Positions 1 to 10,030 of a DNA stretch of 64,000 nucleotides are shown one piece after another. The position numbers and the translations under genes are program-made. This DNA comes from Liopterus haemorrhoidalis (Eukaryota > Arthropoda > Insecta > Coleoptera > Dytiscidae), in assembly GCA_963971575.1 (NCBI GenBank), contig OZ020616.1, positions 21,532,713 through 21,596,712 on the forward strand, in the 5' to 3' direction. Numbering within the stretch: the stretch's first letter is position 1; each line of letters starts with the position of its first letter. The notes under the pieces are model-generated. The model was not told where the DNA came from, searched no databases, and was given only the letters and a program-made list of their open reading frames with translations.

Positions 1-82
1 TCTTAAAAGTACAGTCTGCACATAAAAATGCATAAAATCTTATTTTTTTTTTTCTTCTAAAAAACAAAATAAGTTTTAATAT

Positions 83-276
83 TGTAATAAACTTCTACAC
101 TGGCCTTGAGGTTTACAATTATCATTTACGACTTCGCTTACACAAAACCATACATTAACACATCGACGGTTCTGCTACGACTCTGCTGAGTCATTTAAAC
201 TGTAACGTCCGTTATAGTTCTCCAGAGCTGCCAACTTACAAAAATTGAAAACTTACAAAATACAAAAATTGCTACA
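83..276 (-). repeat. 3' LTR of the Gypsy element
   Basis: This 194-bp repeat is about 95% identical to 5098-5291 (nine differences counted by eye). It begins TGTAATAAAC and ends GCTACA on the plus strand, preceded by ATAT. Because the element reads on the minus strand, this is its downstream LTR. No clear polypurine tract is visible beside it. Confidence 0.92.
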
Positions 277-363
277 ATCGGTCATTCTGACAGGTTAATG
301 ACCTCATTAACACAAAAATCTTAACCTTAACATGACAATTGTTACAGAACAAATACAATGTTA

Positions 364-1753
364 TCAAACAATTACAAAATCATCAAGATGTCTGGGCGGT
401 CGTCGGAACCGCTTTTCCCGCACTGTTTCGCATTGAACAGGCCCTGTTTCACTCGCGAGATCACTGTCACTATCGACCACACTTCGTTGATCTGCCCCAT
501 TATCCCGTACCGGGTCTTCAGTTTCCTCGAGACTGGCGTCGTCGTCCTCTTCACCGCTCGACTCGTCGGTCTCCGCATGATTTTTATAGACCTTTAGCTG
601 GCTGATGTGCACCGTTGTATTGAAGTGTCTTGCCTTGGTTCCCTCAATGGAACTCACTCTATACGTATCATTTGGCAGTACTTCGATAATCACGAAGGGT
701 CCCTTGTATTTCCGTTGCGTTTTCGTGGGCTGACCTGTGTAGGTTGGTGGACCTCTGATGAATACTAAGTCACCCACCGCCAAAGTATCTCCCTCGCAAC
801 TTCTGGCATCGTAATACTCCTTGGATTTTCTTTGTTGCTCTTCAAGTCATGCTCGAAGTTCCTCCCGCATATCCTCAGGAGCCCGCGATTCATTCCCATC
901 GCTTGTTGATCCCAACAACTCGTACAATACGTTATCAAACGTCGGTTGATATCCAAAAAGAATCTGAAATGGAGACTTTCCAGTATTCTTATTTACCGCT
1001 GCATTCAGGTGTCTCTCAACCATGAATAGACTGCTATCCCATTGTTCCTCGACCTGTATGGAAGTTAGTAGCGTCGGTAACAGTGTCTTCATTACTGACT
1101 CGACCTCTCCATTTGCTTGAGTCTACTGGATATTAGCGTATGTTTTATATTCAACTCTTGGCAAAATTCCTTGAAAGCGTCTGACGTAAAGCACGTCCCG
1201 CGATCCGTTACAATCCTTACTGTAATCCGAAATCTGAAAAGAAATTATTAATCGGTTTTAGGTTAGTTCTGGTTTTCGTATCCCTGACCGAATATAGTCT
1301 GACAAACTTCGTCAAGGTGTCCTTTATAACCAATATGAACATATTACCTCGCTTTGACCTTAACAAAGGTCCGAAATGGTCCATGTGTACCCGCCCAAAG
1401 GGTCTTTCGGGAACTGGTAGGTTATGTAACAAACCTGCTCTACGACCACCGGGAAGTTTATTAACTAAACATTCAAAACACGACCTGATATGTTTACGAA
1501 CATATCGTCTCATTGCGCCAAACCAAAAATTTTGTACCATAGCTCCTACTGTCCGTTCTAGCCCAAAGTGTCCGTGGTTGTCGTGGTAACGCACGCACAT
1601 ACTTTTCCGCATTGCCCTCGGAATTACGTATAATTCTCGCTTTTTATTAACCACCTTCACCTTTCTCATAATGCGCCCGTCACGTAGCACGTAACCATTT
1701 ACAATTTGTTTTTCATCCGGTGCCCATGTTGACTTTTCAAATCCTTGCAACAT
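364..1753 (-). pseudogene. pol: Integrase of pol, broken
   Basis: The first frame (1753-1217) has the HHCC zinc-binding module: HDNHGHFG, then CFEC about 30 residues later. It also has the start of the catalytic core, HMDHFGPL. The second catalytic aspartate (VTDRGTCF) is readable around 1207 in a shifted frame, and the core resumes at 1092-847. The last frame (783-364) holds the GPY/F-type C-terminal module, with KYKGPFVIIEVL, followed by an acidic serine-rich tail. The protein would insert element cDNA into the host genome. At least two frame breaks inactivate it. Confidence 0.85.
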
Positions 1754-3064
1754 CTTTGCATCATTAATATTTGATCAGCTTCGTCCAGAGAGATTAAAAT
1801 ATCTAATCGCTCATACAATTTAGTATACGTATCACCAGCCTTCCCCGTAGGTGCTCGCGATAACGCGTCGACATGTGCCATCTTCGCACCCGCTCGATGC
1901 CGTAGTTCCATGTCATAATCTTGAATAAGATGCATCTTGAACAATCTCGCTACCTGAGAATTTCGCGTTTTCCGCGTGTTCATATGAACAATCGCTTCGC
2001 AATCGGTTACACAAACGAAAGGCATCCCGATCAGATAATGTCTTAACTTGTCCAGTACGTAGGCGATCGCCATTAATTCCAATTTGCACGATGAATACTG
2101 CGATTCCGCGTACGTTGTTTTTTTCGACAGATACAATACCGGATGTAAAATATCGTTCGGTTCGTCTGCCTGTAGCAGCATCCCAGCAAGTCCTGAGCTA
2201 CTAGCATCCGTGTGCACTTCTGTTCTAGCTGCCGTTGCGTTGAACAATCTTAGAACCGGTTTTGCACACAATGCGTTACATAAGTCCTTAAACGCGTTCT
2301 GCTGTGCGTTTCCCCAAACGAATTTTTCATCTTTCCTTGTTAGGTCACTGATCGCTTTAGCTCGCATCGCGAAGTTTTGTGTAAATCTTCGAAAATAACT
2401 GGCTAAACCCAAGAACCTTCGCGCGTCGTGAACATTTTCCGGAACTGGAAAGTTACGTACTGCATCTACTTTATGTTCACCCGGCGATATTCCGATCTCT
2501 GTTAACGTATAGCCCAAATAGTCTACTTTAGTCATGCCGAATTGGCACTTTGATAGCTTTAAAGTCAAATTAGCAGACTTCAACGCATCGAAAACCCTAT
2601 CGATTTTTGAAAACATTTCAGGCCAATCCTTAGCCGAAATAAGTACATCGTCCAAATACCATGTAGCAATGTTTCAACCCAAAGGTCGTAGTACCAAATT
2701 CATTAGACGGCTGAATTCGTACGGTGCATTAGTCATCCCGAACCTCATACGCTCGAACTGCCCCGTCGTATCGTTGGTAATGAACGCGCTTTTCTGCTTT
2801 GCCCATTCCGTTAACGGTACTTGTAAGTACGCATTCCCCAAATCTAAACTTGTGAAGAGTTTGCACCCTGCTAACCCCTCGAACTGTTCGGCAATCGTGG
2901 GAACGGAAAGTTCATTTTGACTGTTTGAGAGTTAAGCGCCCGATAGTCCACTACTAATCGCGGCTCTCCCGTATTCTTTCGCACTAATAATCACGGAGAC
3001 CCGTATGGAGACGTTGTCTCGGAAACAATTCCATGTTCTTTCCATTGGGACACTAATCTTTTAA
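1699..3064 (-). pseudogene. pol: Reverse transcriptase and RNase H of pol, broken
   Basis: RT starts at about 3064 with stops and a frameshift in the first fingers motifs. An in-frame TGA lies near 2675, shortly before the catalytic motif YLDDVLISAK at about 2660. From 2655 a 318-codon frame covers the rest of RT (motif VDYLGYTL), the tether, and RNase H with HTDASSSGLAGML and the KLELMAI helix (about 2230-2050). RT copies the genomic RNA and RNase H removes the template. Length and motif order match Ty3/Gypsy. The frame ends at 1699 and integrase continues in another phase. Confidence 0.88.
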
Positions 3065-3658
3065 TTAACGCAAGTCATTATCAACGATATCCATCGCGAT
3101 CAAGTCTGTACAACCTAGTTCCCGTAAATTCAGTGCAAAACACACTCTATATTTATTGCAAAAATCTAATAATTTTGCAATTTCCGCGGGCCGCGTCGTT
3201 TCTTCGTTCACATTGAGCATTTCCCAGGTTATCGGTTGTCGCGTATGACCTTCCACGACCAACACTCCATCCCTCTTTAAGTACCTAATAGCCTGATTTT
3301 TCTCAACAGTATAGTCTGAATCGTTCGGATTGATTACAGGTACTGTAAGGACGCTGTCCTGAATAAAACAGTTAATGAAGTTCATCTGTCCCGCAATTAG
3401 TTCGCAATGTTCCTTTGCACGAACCTTTACACGCGCCGATCTTTCATCGATTACCAAGTCCGAAAATGGATATTCCACACGGTACCCGAATATCAATTTA
3501 TCGTCTACCCGTATGTATGCTATGTCCGATCGTTCCGTGAACGGTCTGCCGATGATAACATCCGTCATCTGTGCCGTATCCGCGACAACATAAAATTCAT
3601 TATCAACGCTTACCTCGTCCAGGGTCAATCTCGCACTCATTTTTCCGCTTACCGGCAC
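3065..3658 (-). pseudogene. pol: Protease C-terminus and spacer of pol (frameshifted)
   Basis: This 197-codon minus-strand frame overlaps the end of the gag frame by ten bases in another phase. Its first third carries the protease flap and C-terminal motif DVIIGRPF, typical of retropepsin-like proteases of Gypsy elements. The rest is the linker before reverse transcriptase. The protease is therefore split over two frames, either by a programmed shift or, more likely given the other lesions, by a mutation. The frame stops at 3065, exactly where RT should begin. Confidence 0.75.
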
Positions 3659-4785
3659 AACACTATTTGCACCCCGAAACCAAACAGTTTCCTGTCACTT
3701 GGGTACTCCCATAGGTTGCATCTCGCAGCTGCTGCCTTCGTGATGGTGTTGACTGCTGATCCTGGATCAATCTGCGCCGTTGCCTTCATCCTGTTGACCG
3801 AAATCTCTCGCAGGAACTTCTCTATTGAATCACCTCGATCCTGGTCGTTCACCTGCATCACGCTCCGCTTGTTCTGGGGACAATCCTTTTTGTAATGCCC
3901 CTTTTCTTTGCACTGGAAACATTGGAGCTCGCTTCGCTGAACTGTGCACGCATTCGCCAAATGTCCACTCTGTTTACATTTGAAACAACTGATTGTTGGG
4001 GTAGTTCTGGCCTTTGGTGTGGTCCCCCTTGATGAAACTGACTCATTTGCTGTCTTGTTTCCCTTGTGAGACTTCGCTGGGGTCGCCTGCTCCTTTGCAC
4101 GATTAATGCGGTCAAAAGAAATGACGTCGTCAAACAATTTGTCAATATTTTCATGCGATTTGACCAACAGACCCGATGAATTTCTATCATCCATTAGCCC
4201 AACTAAAATCTGTTCTTAGACCTCCTTGAATGGAAGGTGTAATGCCTGGCAGAGTCTATATTTTTCATGAATATACGACCCAACATTCTCGCCGTCTCGC
4301 TGCACACGTTTGCGCATGTTGTCCCATCTCTCAGTCAAACTAGTTGATGTTAAGAACGTGCGCCGAAATGCCGCTTTAAAATCCTTGAAGGTCGTTAGCT
4401 GTTCACGCCGTGCGGCGTACCAAGCCTTAGCTCCGCCTTTCAGATGTATTCGCGCCACCTCTACTGTGTATTCGTCGGACCATTTGTTTAATGCCGCTGC
4501 TGACTTCAATTGCTCAAGCCAGTCTTTAGTTTAGTGTTGGGTTCCTATTACTGAACCTACATTTGCTTCTCGGTCGCGTTGAATAATACCCAGCATCTGT
4601 TGCATCTGTGACAGCATTGTTGCAAACTGATCACTGTTGATACCCGCAACCTGCACGACACCCGCAACTTCATTACCAGCCGATAGGTGGATTCCGTCCG
4701 CCATCGGTTCTTGCGCATTCAACTCTACATCTGACACACAAACTGGACTCGTGTTGCCATCTGCCGACATATCCGAATCCTGCAT
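3649..4785 (-). pseudogene. gag: gag polyprotein pseudogene with two CCHC zinc knuckles
   Basis: One minus-strand frame runs from an ATG at 4785 to 3649, interrupted by in-frame stops near 4531 and 4216. The middle part (about 4509-4216) resembles the Gypsy capsid-type gag domain, with motifs such as GGAKAWYAARR and FKAAFRRTF. Two CX2CX4HX4C knuckles follow, CFKCKQSGHLANAC and CFQCKEKGHYKKDC, encoded around 3990-3880; these bind genomic RNA during particle assembly. The same frame then enters the protease, with the active-site-like IDPGSAVNTI near 3770. The normal aspartic protease signature is D-T/S-G, so DPG may be a mutated site. The element is dead as protein unless stops are bypassed. 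Confidence 0.85.
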
Positions 4786-5079
4786 TGTCCCGCGTAAACT
4801 GATACACTAACCTCACTTTCGCACCGGTGTATTTCACTATTACGCTTGGATTCCGTAATAACACTGCACGAATCGTTTTCCACTCCGTACTGTCTAGATC
4901 ACCGACAAACACAACCGTTAGACTCGTAACAAACAGTAACTTCGTAATGTCTGACTATCTAACATGTCCACCACTCATCCGCGTGATACAGTCACTTCGT
5001 ATTACACAGATACTGACTACGTTTGTCTCCGGTTATTCTCACAGTATCACTCAAAGTTTCGCACGTTATTTTGGATTAC

Positions 5080-5093
5080 AATCCCACTTCTGA
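5080..5093 (-). promoter_or_regulatory. Primer-binding site, tRNA-Leu-like
   Basis: Just inside the 5' LTR the plus strand reads aatcccacttctga, which matches the 3' end of eukaryotic tRNA-Leu immediately before its CCA end. On the minus strand this is a minus-strand primer site. The four bases between it and the LTR no longer match the CCA end. The tRNA identity is from memory of leucine tRNA ends. Confidence 0.65.
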
Positions 5094-5097
5094 AATC

Positions 5098-5291
5098 TGT
5101 AATAAACTTCTACACTGGCCTTGAGGTTTACAATTATCATTTAAGACTTCGCTTACACAAAACCATACATTAACACATCGACGGCTCTGCTACGACTCTA
5201 CTGACTCGTTTAAACTGTAACGTCCGTTATAGTTCTCCAGAGGTGCAAAATTACAAAAATTGAAAACTTACAAAATACAAAAATTACTACA
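5098..5291 (-). repeat. 5' LTR of the Gypsy element
   Basis: Partner of 83-276, also 194 bp, followed by the target duplication ATAT at 5292-5295. On the minus strand this is the upstream LTR and should hold the promoter, though no convincing TATA element was identified. The roughly 5% divergence from its partner points to an old insertion. Confidence 0.92.
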
Positions 5292-5406
5292 ATATCTTTA
5301 ATCCAATTCGGAAATAAGTTTTTATAACATAAAATACAATTAATTATTATTTCTAAAAATATGAAGAATTATTTAAAATACCGAACAGTTAATTTATTAA
5401 ATTAAA

Positions 5407-5438
5407 TACAGGACATATTTATGTATGTATGTCCTGTA
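5407..5438. repeat. Perfect 11-bp inverted repeat
   Basis: tacaggacata (5407-5417) and its exact complement (5428-5438) are separated by 10 bp rich in ATGT. It lies between the Gypsy element and the hAT pseudogene, about 110 bp before the transposase ATG. It may be part of the hAT terminal region, but no matching right end was found. Confidence 0.5.
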
Positions 5439-5550
5439 TCTGAGTAATAAATAAATATGTAAATTAATATTTAATTTACTAATTTATTTAACAATCAATA
5501 TTTAATATTTTCTAATTATTATTATGTTCTAAATAATTTTTCAGAACATA

Positions 5551-7319
5551 ATGTCTCTTCAAAAACGAAATCCAGTTCGAGATTGGTTTAATTATGACAA
5601 AATAACTGACAAATCACAGTGTTCGTATTGTAAAACTTTCATAAAAAGCAACTTAGAACGACACATCAAGAGACATCACTCCGATGCTTATAGCGAATTG
5701 CAATCTAAAAAAGAAAATGTACCAATCGAACTAGCTACCAAAAGAAGTAAACAGATGACGTTAGATGATTTCGACGAAAATAAAAATAAATCACAATTTA
5801 TCAAAATTAAAATGTCCAAAAATATGTTGAGGCAAGCATATTTAAAACTTGTAACAACAAATGGAAGACCATTTTCTATGATGCACGACAGCGGATTTCG
5901 CGATATAATCGATCCAATAATTGAAGCACTTGGAGATTGTCCAGTTAATCGTGAAAATATTTAAACTGACGTTATAAATCGAGCACAAGAAATTATTAGC
6001 ATTATATCCACCGAATTAACTAATAAATTAATTTAATTAAAAATCGATGTTGCGACTCGTCTGGACCGTTCATTTTTGTGCGTTAACGTTCAAATAATTA
6101 AAGAAAATAAATTTTTTATTCGAAATTTGGCAGTTTTGGAACTGCAAAAATCACAAACATCCGATTATATAAGATCTTGTGTACTAGATGTTCTTAAAAA
6201 ATTCAACATTAACGTAAAAAACGTAGCTAGTATAACCACGGATAATGGAAGAAGTATAACATGTGCTGTAAGGTTATTATCTGAAATAAGTGAAATTTGA
6301 TGAAGATAATGATTCCGATGAAGATTGTGAAGGTCAAAACGAAGAAAATGAAGATGTTACACTGGATACAGCACTTAATTCGGTCGAGGATTTTGATCCA
6401 GTTACCAACGTAAGATGTGCAGATCACAACTTACAAATATCTGTTACCGATTCATTGAAGGATTCTAACACTGCCAATGTAATTTCGAAAGCCCGGCATG
6501 TAGTGAAGAAGTTGCGAGCACCAAATATATGCAACGTTTTAAAAAAATATAACTTACAAAAACCCAAGATAGATGTTCCTATGTGATGGAACTCTACATA
6601 TGATATGTTGGAGTCATTATTAAAAGTTAAACAATTTTGTCTAGATGTGGCTCCATCTAATAAGAATCTTTATGTAAGTGAACAAAATTAGAATAAAATA
6701 GAAGAAATAATATATGGTTTTAAGCCAGTAAAAACTTTCACTAATATTCTGCAACAGGAACAACTTGCATTTGGTGACGTTTATGGTGCATGGCTTCGAT
6801 GTTCCTTAGATACAGAAAAAGTTAATAACAATTATTCTAAATTATTATTGCACCATATAAAAATGAGACAAAAAGATATTTTAGAAAATTGTTTATTTTT
6901 GTCTGCTATATATTTGGATCCACGTTACCAGATTATGTTAAACGAAGAGCAAATAAAAATTGCACGAAACAAGCTCAAACAAATTTGGACAACATCATCA
7001 TCGTCATCAATATCTAACGACGAAGATGAAGTGGAGAATATTAAAAAAAAGAGAGAAACGGAAGTAAAGTAAGCACTAAGTGAATTTGCAAAATAACCTC
7101 GATTAAAAAAACAGGAAAATGTTTTATCTTTTTGGAACAATAAAAGAACGCATGTTGGCAATAGTTGTACTAGCTACACCAGCGACGCAAGTCAGCGTCG
7201 AACGATTATTTTCAAGTTTGAAGTTTATCATGTCCCCACAAAGATCTGCATTAACAACGTCAATGGTGAACAATATAATGCTAATAAGATCTTTTGAAAT
7301 ATTTAATAATAATAAATAA
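5551..7319 (+). pseudogene. hAT-family transposase pseudogene (BED finger)
   Basis: The first frame (5551-5964) starts with a BED-type zinc finger: W-F near residue 13, CSYCKTF, then HIKRHH, for binding element DNA. It continues with a hAT-like N-terminal region (FSMMHDSGFRDII). Further pieces at 6076-6300 include ITTDNGRS, which resembles the hAT SITTDNAxN motif. A piece at 6290-6586 has an acidic stretch and CADHNLQ, and 6848-7072 carries a YLDPRY motif. The last piece (7119-7319) is the hATC dimerisation domain, with TQVSVERLFSSLK. Several stops and shifts separate the blocks, so the copy is inactive. Terminal inverted repeats and an 8-bp duplication were not found. Confidence 0.85.
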
Positions 7320-8090
7320 TAAGTTATAATAACTGAAATTGCGTGATTCTTTTTGTTTTTTATACTATCTGAATTGTTAATTCTTGTGAATTGCTATTTT
7401 ATTTTTCCTTATTAGTTATAATTAATAAAAGTTTTATATTTAGACATGTATTATTATATAAATATAATATTATGTGACTGCTTTAATATTATTTTTGATA
7501 TGCATATTTTTTATTTTTTATATTTTATTATTTGATCTATAATTTATTCTGAGCGAAATAGTTAAATATGCTAAAAATAGCGTAATAATTGATTTATAAG
7601 TTATTAAGCTGGAAATAAAGTATTAAAAATATTTATTATACCCCAAGAAAAAATATAAAAAGTTTACTATAAACAAAATAAGCGTGAAATATTGTATGGT
7701 ATTTAAAGTTAGTATAAAAATAAAAACATTGTATATGGACAAGGCTAGAGAATACAAGAAAATTTAACTAGGTTATATATGAGATTGAAATTAACATAAT
7801 TTATTGCAGAGTTATTCTGAACGGCTTCTATAATATAAAAAATAATAATAAACGTGTATATGTTAAGATAAAACTTTCAATTTTAACTTAACATCTTTAA
7901 ACTTCTTAATAGCTAAAATTTAAAATAAAAAAAGATAAGTAAGTAATAAAAATAATATACTTTCATAATTGTGATTGTGTTCTTATTTAAAATATGTATC
8001 CTGAGTCAAGATTCCTGAAAAAACTTGATTAATTTTATTGATTAGATGAGTTACGTCCGTAAGCTAGTAATTATAGCTGAAGGTAAGGGG
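7320..8090. other. AT-rich spacer
   Basis: Very AT-rich sequence with no frame longer than about 60 codons, no recognisable domain and no clear repeat pair. It probably includes the 3' flank of the hAT pseudogene. Confidence 0.5.
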
Positions 8091-8260
8091 ATTCGGATCA
8101 GTCAAAAAATAAAAACAAATTTATTAACTTCGCTAACGTTTCGATTTTAATTTAAATCTTCATCAGAGCTACAAAGATATATAGAAATATAGAATTATTA
8201 AATTGGTAAGTTTACATGTATAAAATTATGATAGTGTTCAAATTTAACAAGTCAAGTAGT
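8091..8260 (-). mobile_element. PLE-type terminal fragment (separate lineage)
   Basis: On the minus strand this stretch carries a hammerhead-like block (8128-8168) followed by a run resembling the end of a Penelope-like element. It is the same kind of layout as the PLE ends at 14.1, 40.5, 44.1 and 46.8 kb, but with different sequence. No coding part is attached, so it is a solo end or a remnant. Boundaries are approximate. Confidence 0.5.
8128..8168 (-). ncRNA. Type I hammerhead ribozyme motif, canonical core
   Basis: On the minus strand the core CTGATGA is followed by a short stem II (GATT...AATC with an AT loop), then GAAACGTT. This order (CUGANGA, stem II, GAAA, very short stem III, then the U-H cleavage position) is that of minimal type I hammerheads known from Penelope-like elements. 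Stem III is only the self-complementary ACGT, so activity would probably need a dimer, as proposed for such minimal forms. The fold was judged by eye and no activity is shown. Confidence 0.6.
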
Positions 8261-8663
8261 TAAAATAAGCATTACAAAATTGTCGGATTTAAAATATAAC
8301 ATAAAATAATTATTAAATAATAAAAACATATCAAATATGAGTTAAAGAATAAAAAACAATGTTAAAATTTACAATACCTTAGTTAATAGTCACGATATAA
8401 AATAACAATTTTAAAATTAATAAATAACACATCATATTGTCCGGTTATTGAACTCAGAGATAAGCATATGAATAAGCCACGTATGAATTTGAAAAAGGGT
8501 TTGAGATGGTTGAAACAAGTAAGTAACGCTATCTATTAATAAATTAGAATTTGATTATTAGGTGAAATATGTTAGATTTAGAATTTTTTTAATATATTAC
8601 AATAGATGGCGCTTATATTATCACAGTCGGTTTTAAAGTTAACTAATTTAGGGTTCTGAATTA
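8261..8663. other. AT-rich spacer
   Basis: AT-rich sequence with no coding potential and no recognised element. Part of it may belong to the PLE fragment on its left. Confidence 0.4.
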
Positions 8664-8738
8664 TACAAGCAGCATTCGATGTTGTAAATAGAGAAAATTA
8701 ACAATAGATAAAAATCTCGTAAACAGAATTGCGAAAAT
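8664..8738 (+). repeat. 75-bp fragment of the neighbouring LINE's RT gene
   Basis: These 75 bp are identical to 11867-11941 inside the RT domain of the LINE at 8796-14006, including the same missing A that breaks the frame after the residues VNRE. It lies 57 bp outside the LINE's 5' end and joins directly to PLE sequence. It is either a remnant of an older copy of the same LINE subfamily or a template-switch product. Confidence 0.8.
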
Positions 8739-8795
8739 ATGGTTCTTGACGAAAAATGATATGAGGAGAAATAAAAGTTCTTATTTACTCAGTAC
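8739..8795 (-). mobile_element. PLE end, left part (split by LINE)
   Basis: Sequence from 8764 is the complement of the terminal block found at the ends of the PLE copies at 14.2, 40.6, 44.0 and 46.8 kb (aggagaaataaaagttctta). The preceding bases (ATGGTTCTTGACG...) also occur, inverted, just outside the PLE palindrome at 46.86 kb. The last ten bases (8786-8795, TACTCAGTAC) are the target duplication of the LINE. Confidence 0.7.
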
Positions 8796-9177
8796 TCAGG
8801 GTGTTTGATAAGTGAAAGTAGTGAGCAGAAAGAGGCGCCAAGAAATTGTGGAAAATTAATTATTAATGGACAGTAATAAAAAATAGACCGCAGTAACCAA
8901 ATCATCTACGAGAAGAGAATCTTGGGAAACGTTATCTGGGAGAAGTTCAAGTGTATCCTTTAGAAATAAAATAGTAAAATTAGCAAATAATTCTTAGGTT
9001 AACTATTAACTAAGTCAAAGTAATTAATATCCAATTCATTAGTCGCTAGTGACATCTAGCGATTAATAGAAAACCTAGACTTGTTCCATCCTGGACATCA
9101 ACCAACCAGGAGCATTACCTGCAGGCAACCCGCATAGCACGGAAGCACACACAGTTACAGGAAAGCAGGGGCAGGCA

Positions 9178-10016
9178 ATGACCGAAAACTTCAGAGCAAG
9201 AAGCCTCAGCGTATGTGATCTTGAAGCATTTCACAAAAGCAAAAAACAGAGGGGCCGCTCATCAGAAAAAGAAAAGATCGAGAAGAATCTGAAGAAATGA
9301 ATACTATAGTAGAAATGATGCAGAAAATGATGGATGGAGTCAGGGAAGATATCAAAAAAGGCAACCCAGAAATCAAGAAAACGATAGAAGATAACAATAC
9401 TGAAATCAAAAATATGATTGAAGAAACGAAAAAATAAATAGCCCAAATTAAAGAAAGAGAGAAAAGATGGGAGGAAGAGAGGAATAACATATTTTTAGAA
9501 ATTAAGACGAGAGATCAGGAACAACAAGCAGGTATCCAGAAACTAGAAATCCTTGAAGAAAAAATCATGTGGCTAGAGAACAGAACGGAAAGAGAGGAAA
9601 AAGAAAAGAGAAAAAATGACATTGTAATAAAAGGAGAAGACTGCAGGTTATCAGGAGAGAAAGCTGAAATAGAACACTTCATTAAAGAAGTTATGCATAT
9701 AGAAGTTAAAATAAAGGACGCTTTTAAAACCGGGAAAGAAAGAAAGGTAATAGTGGCCAAAATAGAAAAATTTGAAGAGAAAATTCAAGTATTAAAAAAC
9801 AAAAGTAAACTTGGAAGCAAAAAGATTTATATAGATCAAGATATAACACCACGAGAAAGAGGGATACAGAAGAAAATTACTGAAATTGCTAAAGAAAAAA
9901 GAAAAGAAAACATTGAAGTTAAAATAGGATACCAGAAAGTCAAAATAGGAGAGGAATGGCTACATTGGGACAACAGAAGCGGAGAACTGGTATCAAAAAA
10001 CTGGAAAAGGAACTAA
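9178..10016 (+). pseudogene. LINE ORF1, coiled-coil RNA-binding protein (broken)
   Basis: From ATG 9178 one frame runs to a stop near 9298, and homologous reading continues in another phase to 10016. The middle is extremely rich in E, K and R with few prolines, as expected of a long coiled coil (for example REEKEKRKNDIVIKG). The C-terminal half (from about 9640) resembles the RRM-like fold of L1-type ORF1 proteins, ending near EEWLHWDN. Such proteins trimerise and coat LINE RNA. Stops near 9298 and 9435 break it. Confidence 0.65.
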
Positions 10017-10030
10017 CTGAAAATACAAGT

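Larger units (their letters stand above)
83..5291 (-). mobile_element. Ty3/Gypsy LTR retrotransposon, mdg3-like, complete but decayed
   Basis: A complete LTR element reads on the minus strand. Two 194-bp direct repeats (83-276 and 5098-5291) start TGT and end ACA and are flanked by the 4-bp duplication ATAT (79-82 and 5292-5295). Between them, in minus-strand order, lie gag with two zinc knuckles, aspartic protease, reverse transcriptase, RNase H and integrase with a GPY/F-type C-terminus. This order, with integrase last, is that of Ty3/Gypsy. A primer site resembling tRNA-Leu suggests the mdg3/micropia side of the family. No env-like frame follows pol. In-frame stops and frameshifts in gag, protease, RT and integrase make this copy non-autonomous. 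Family assignment is firm; the clade is inferred. Confidence 0.93.
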
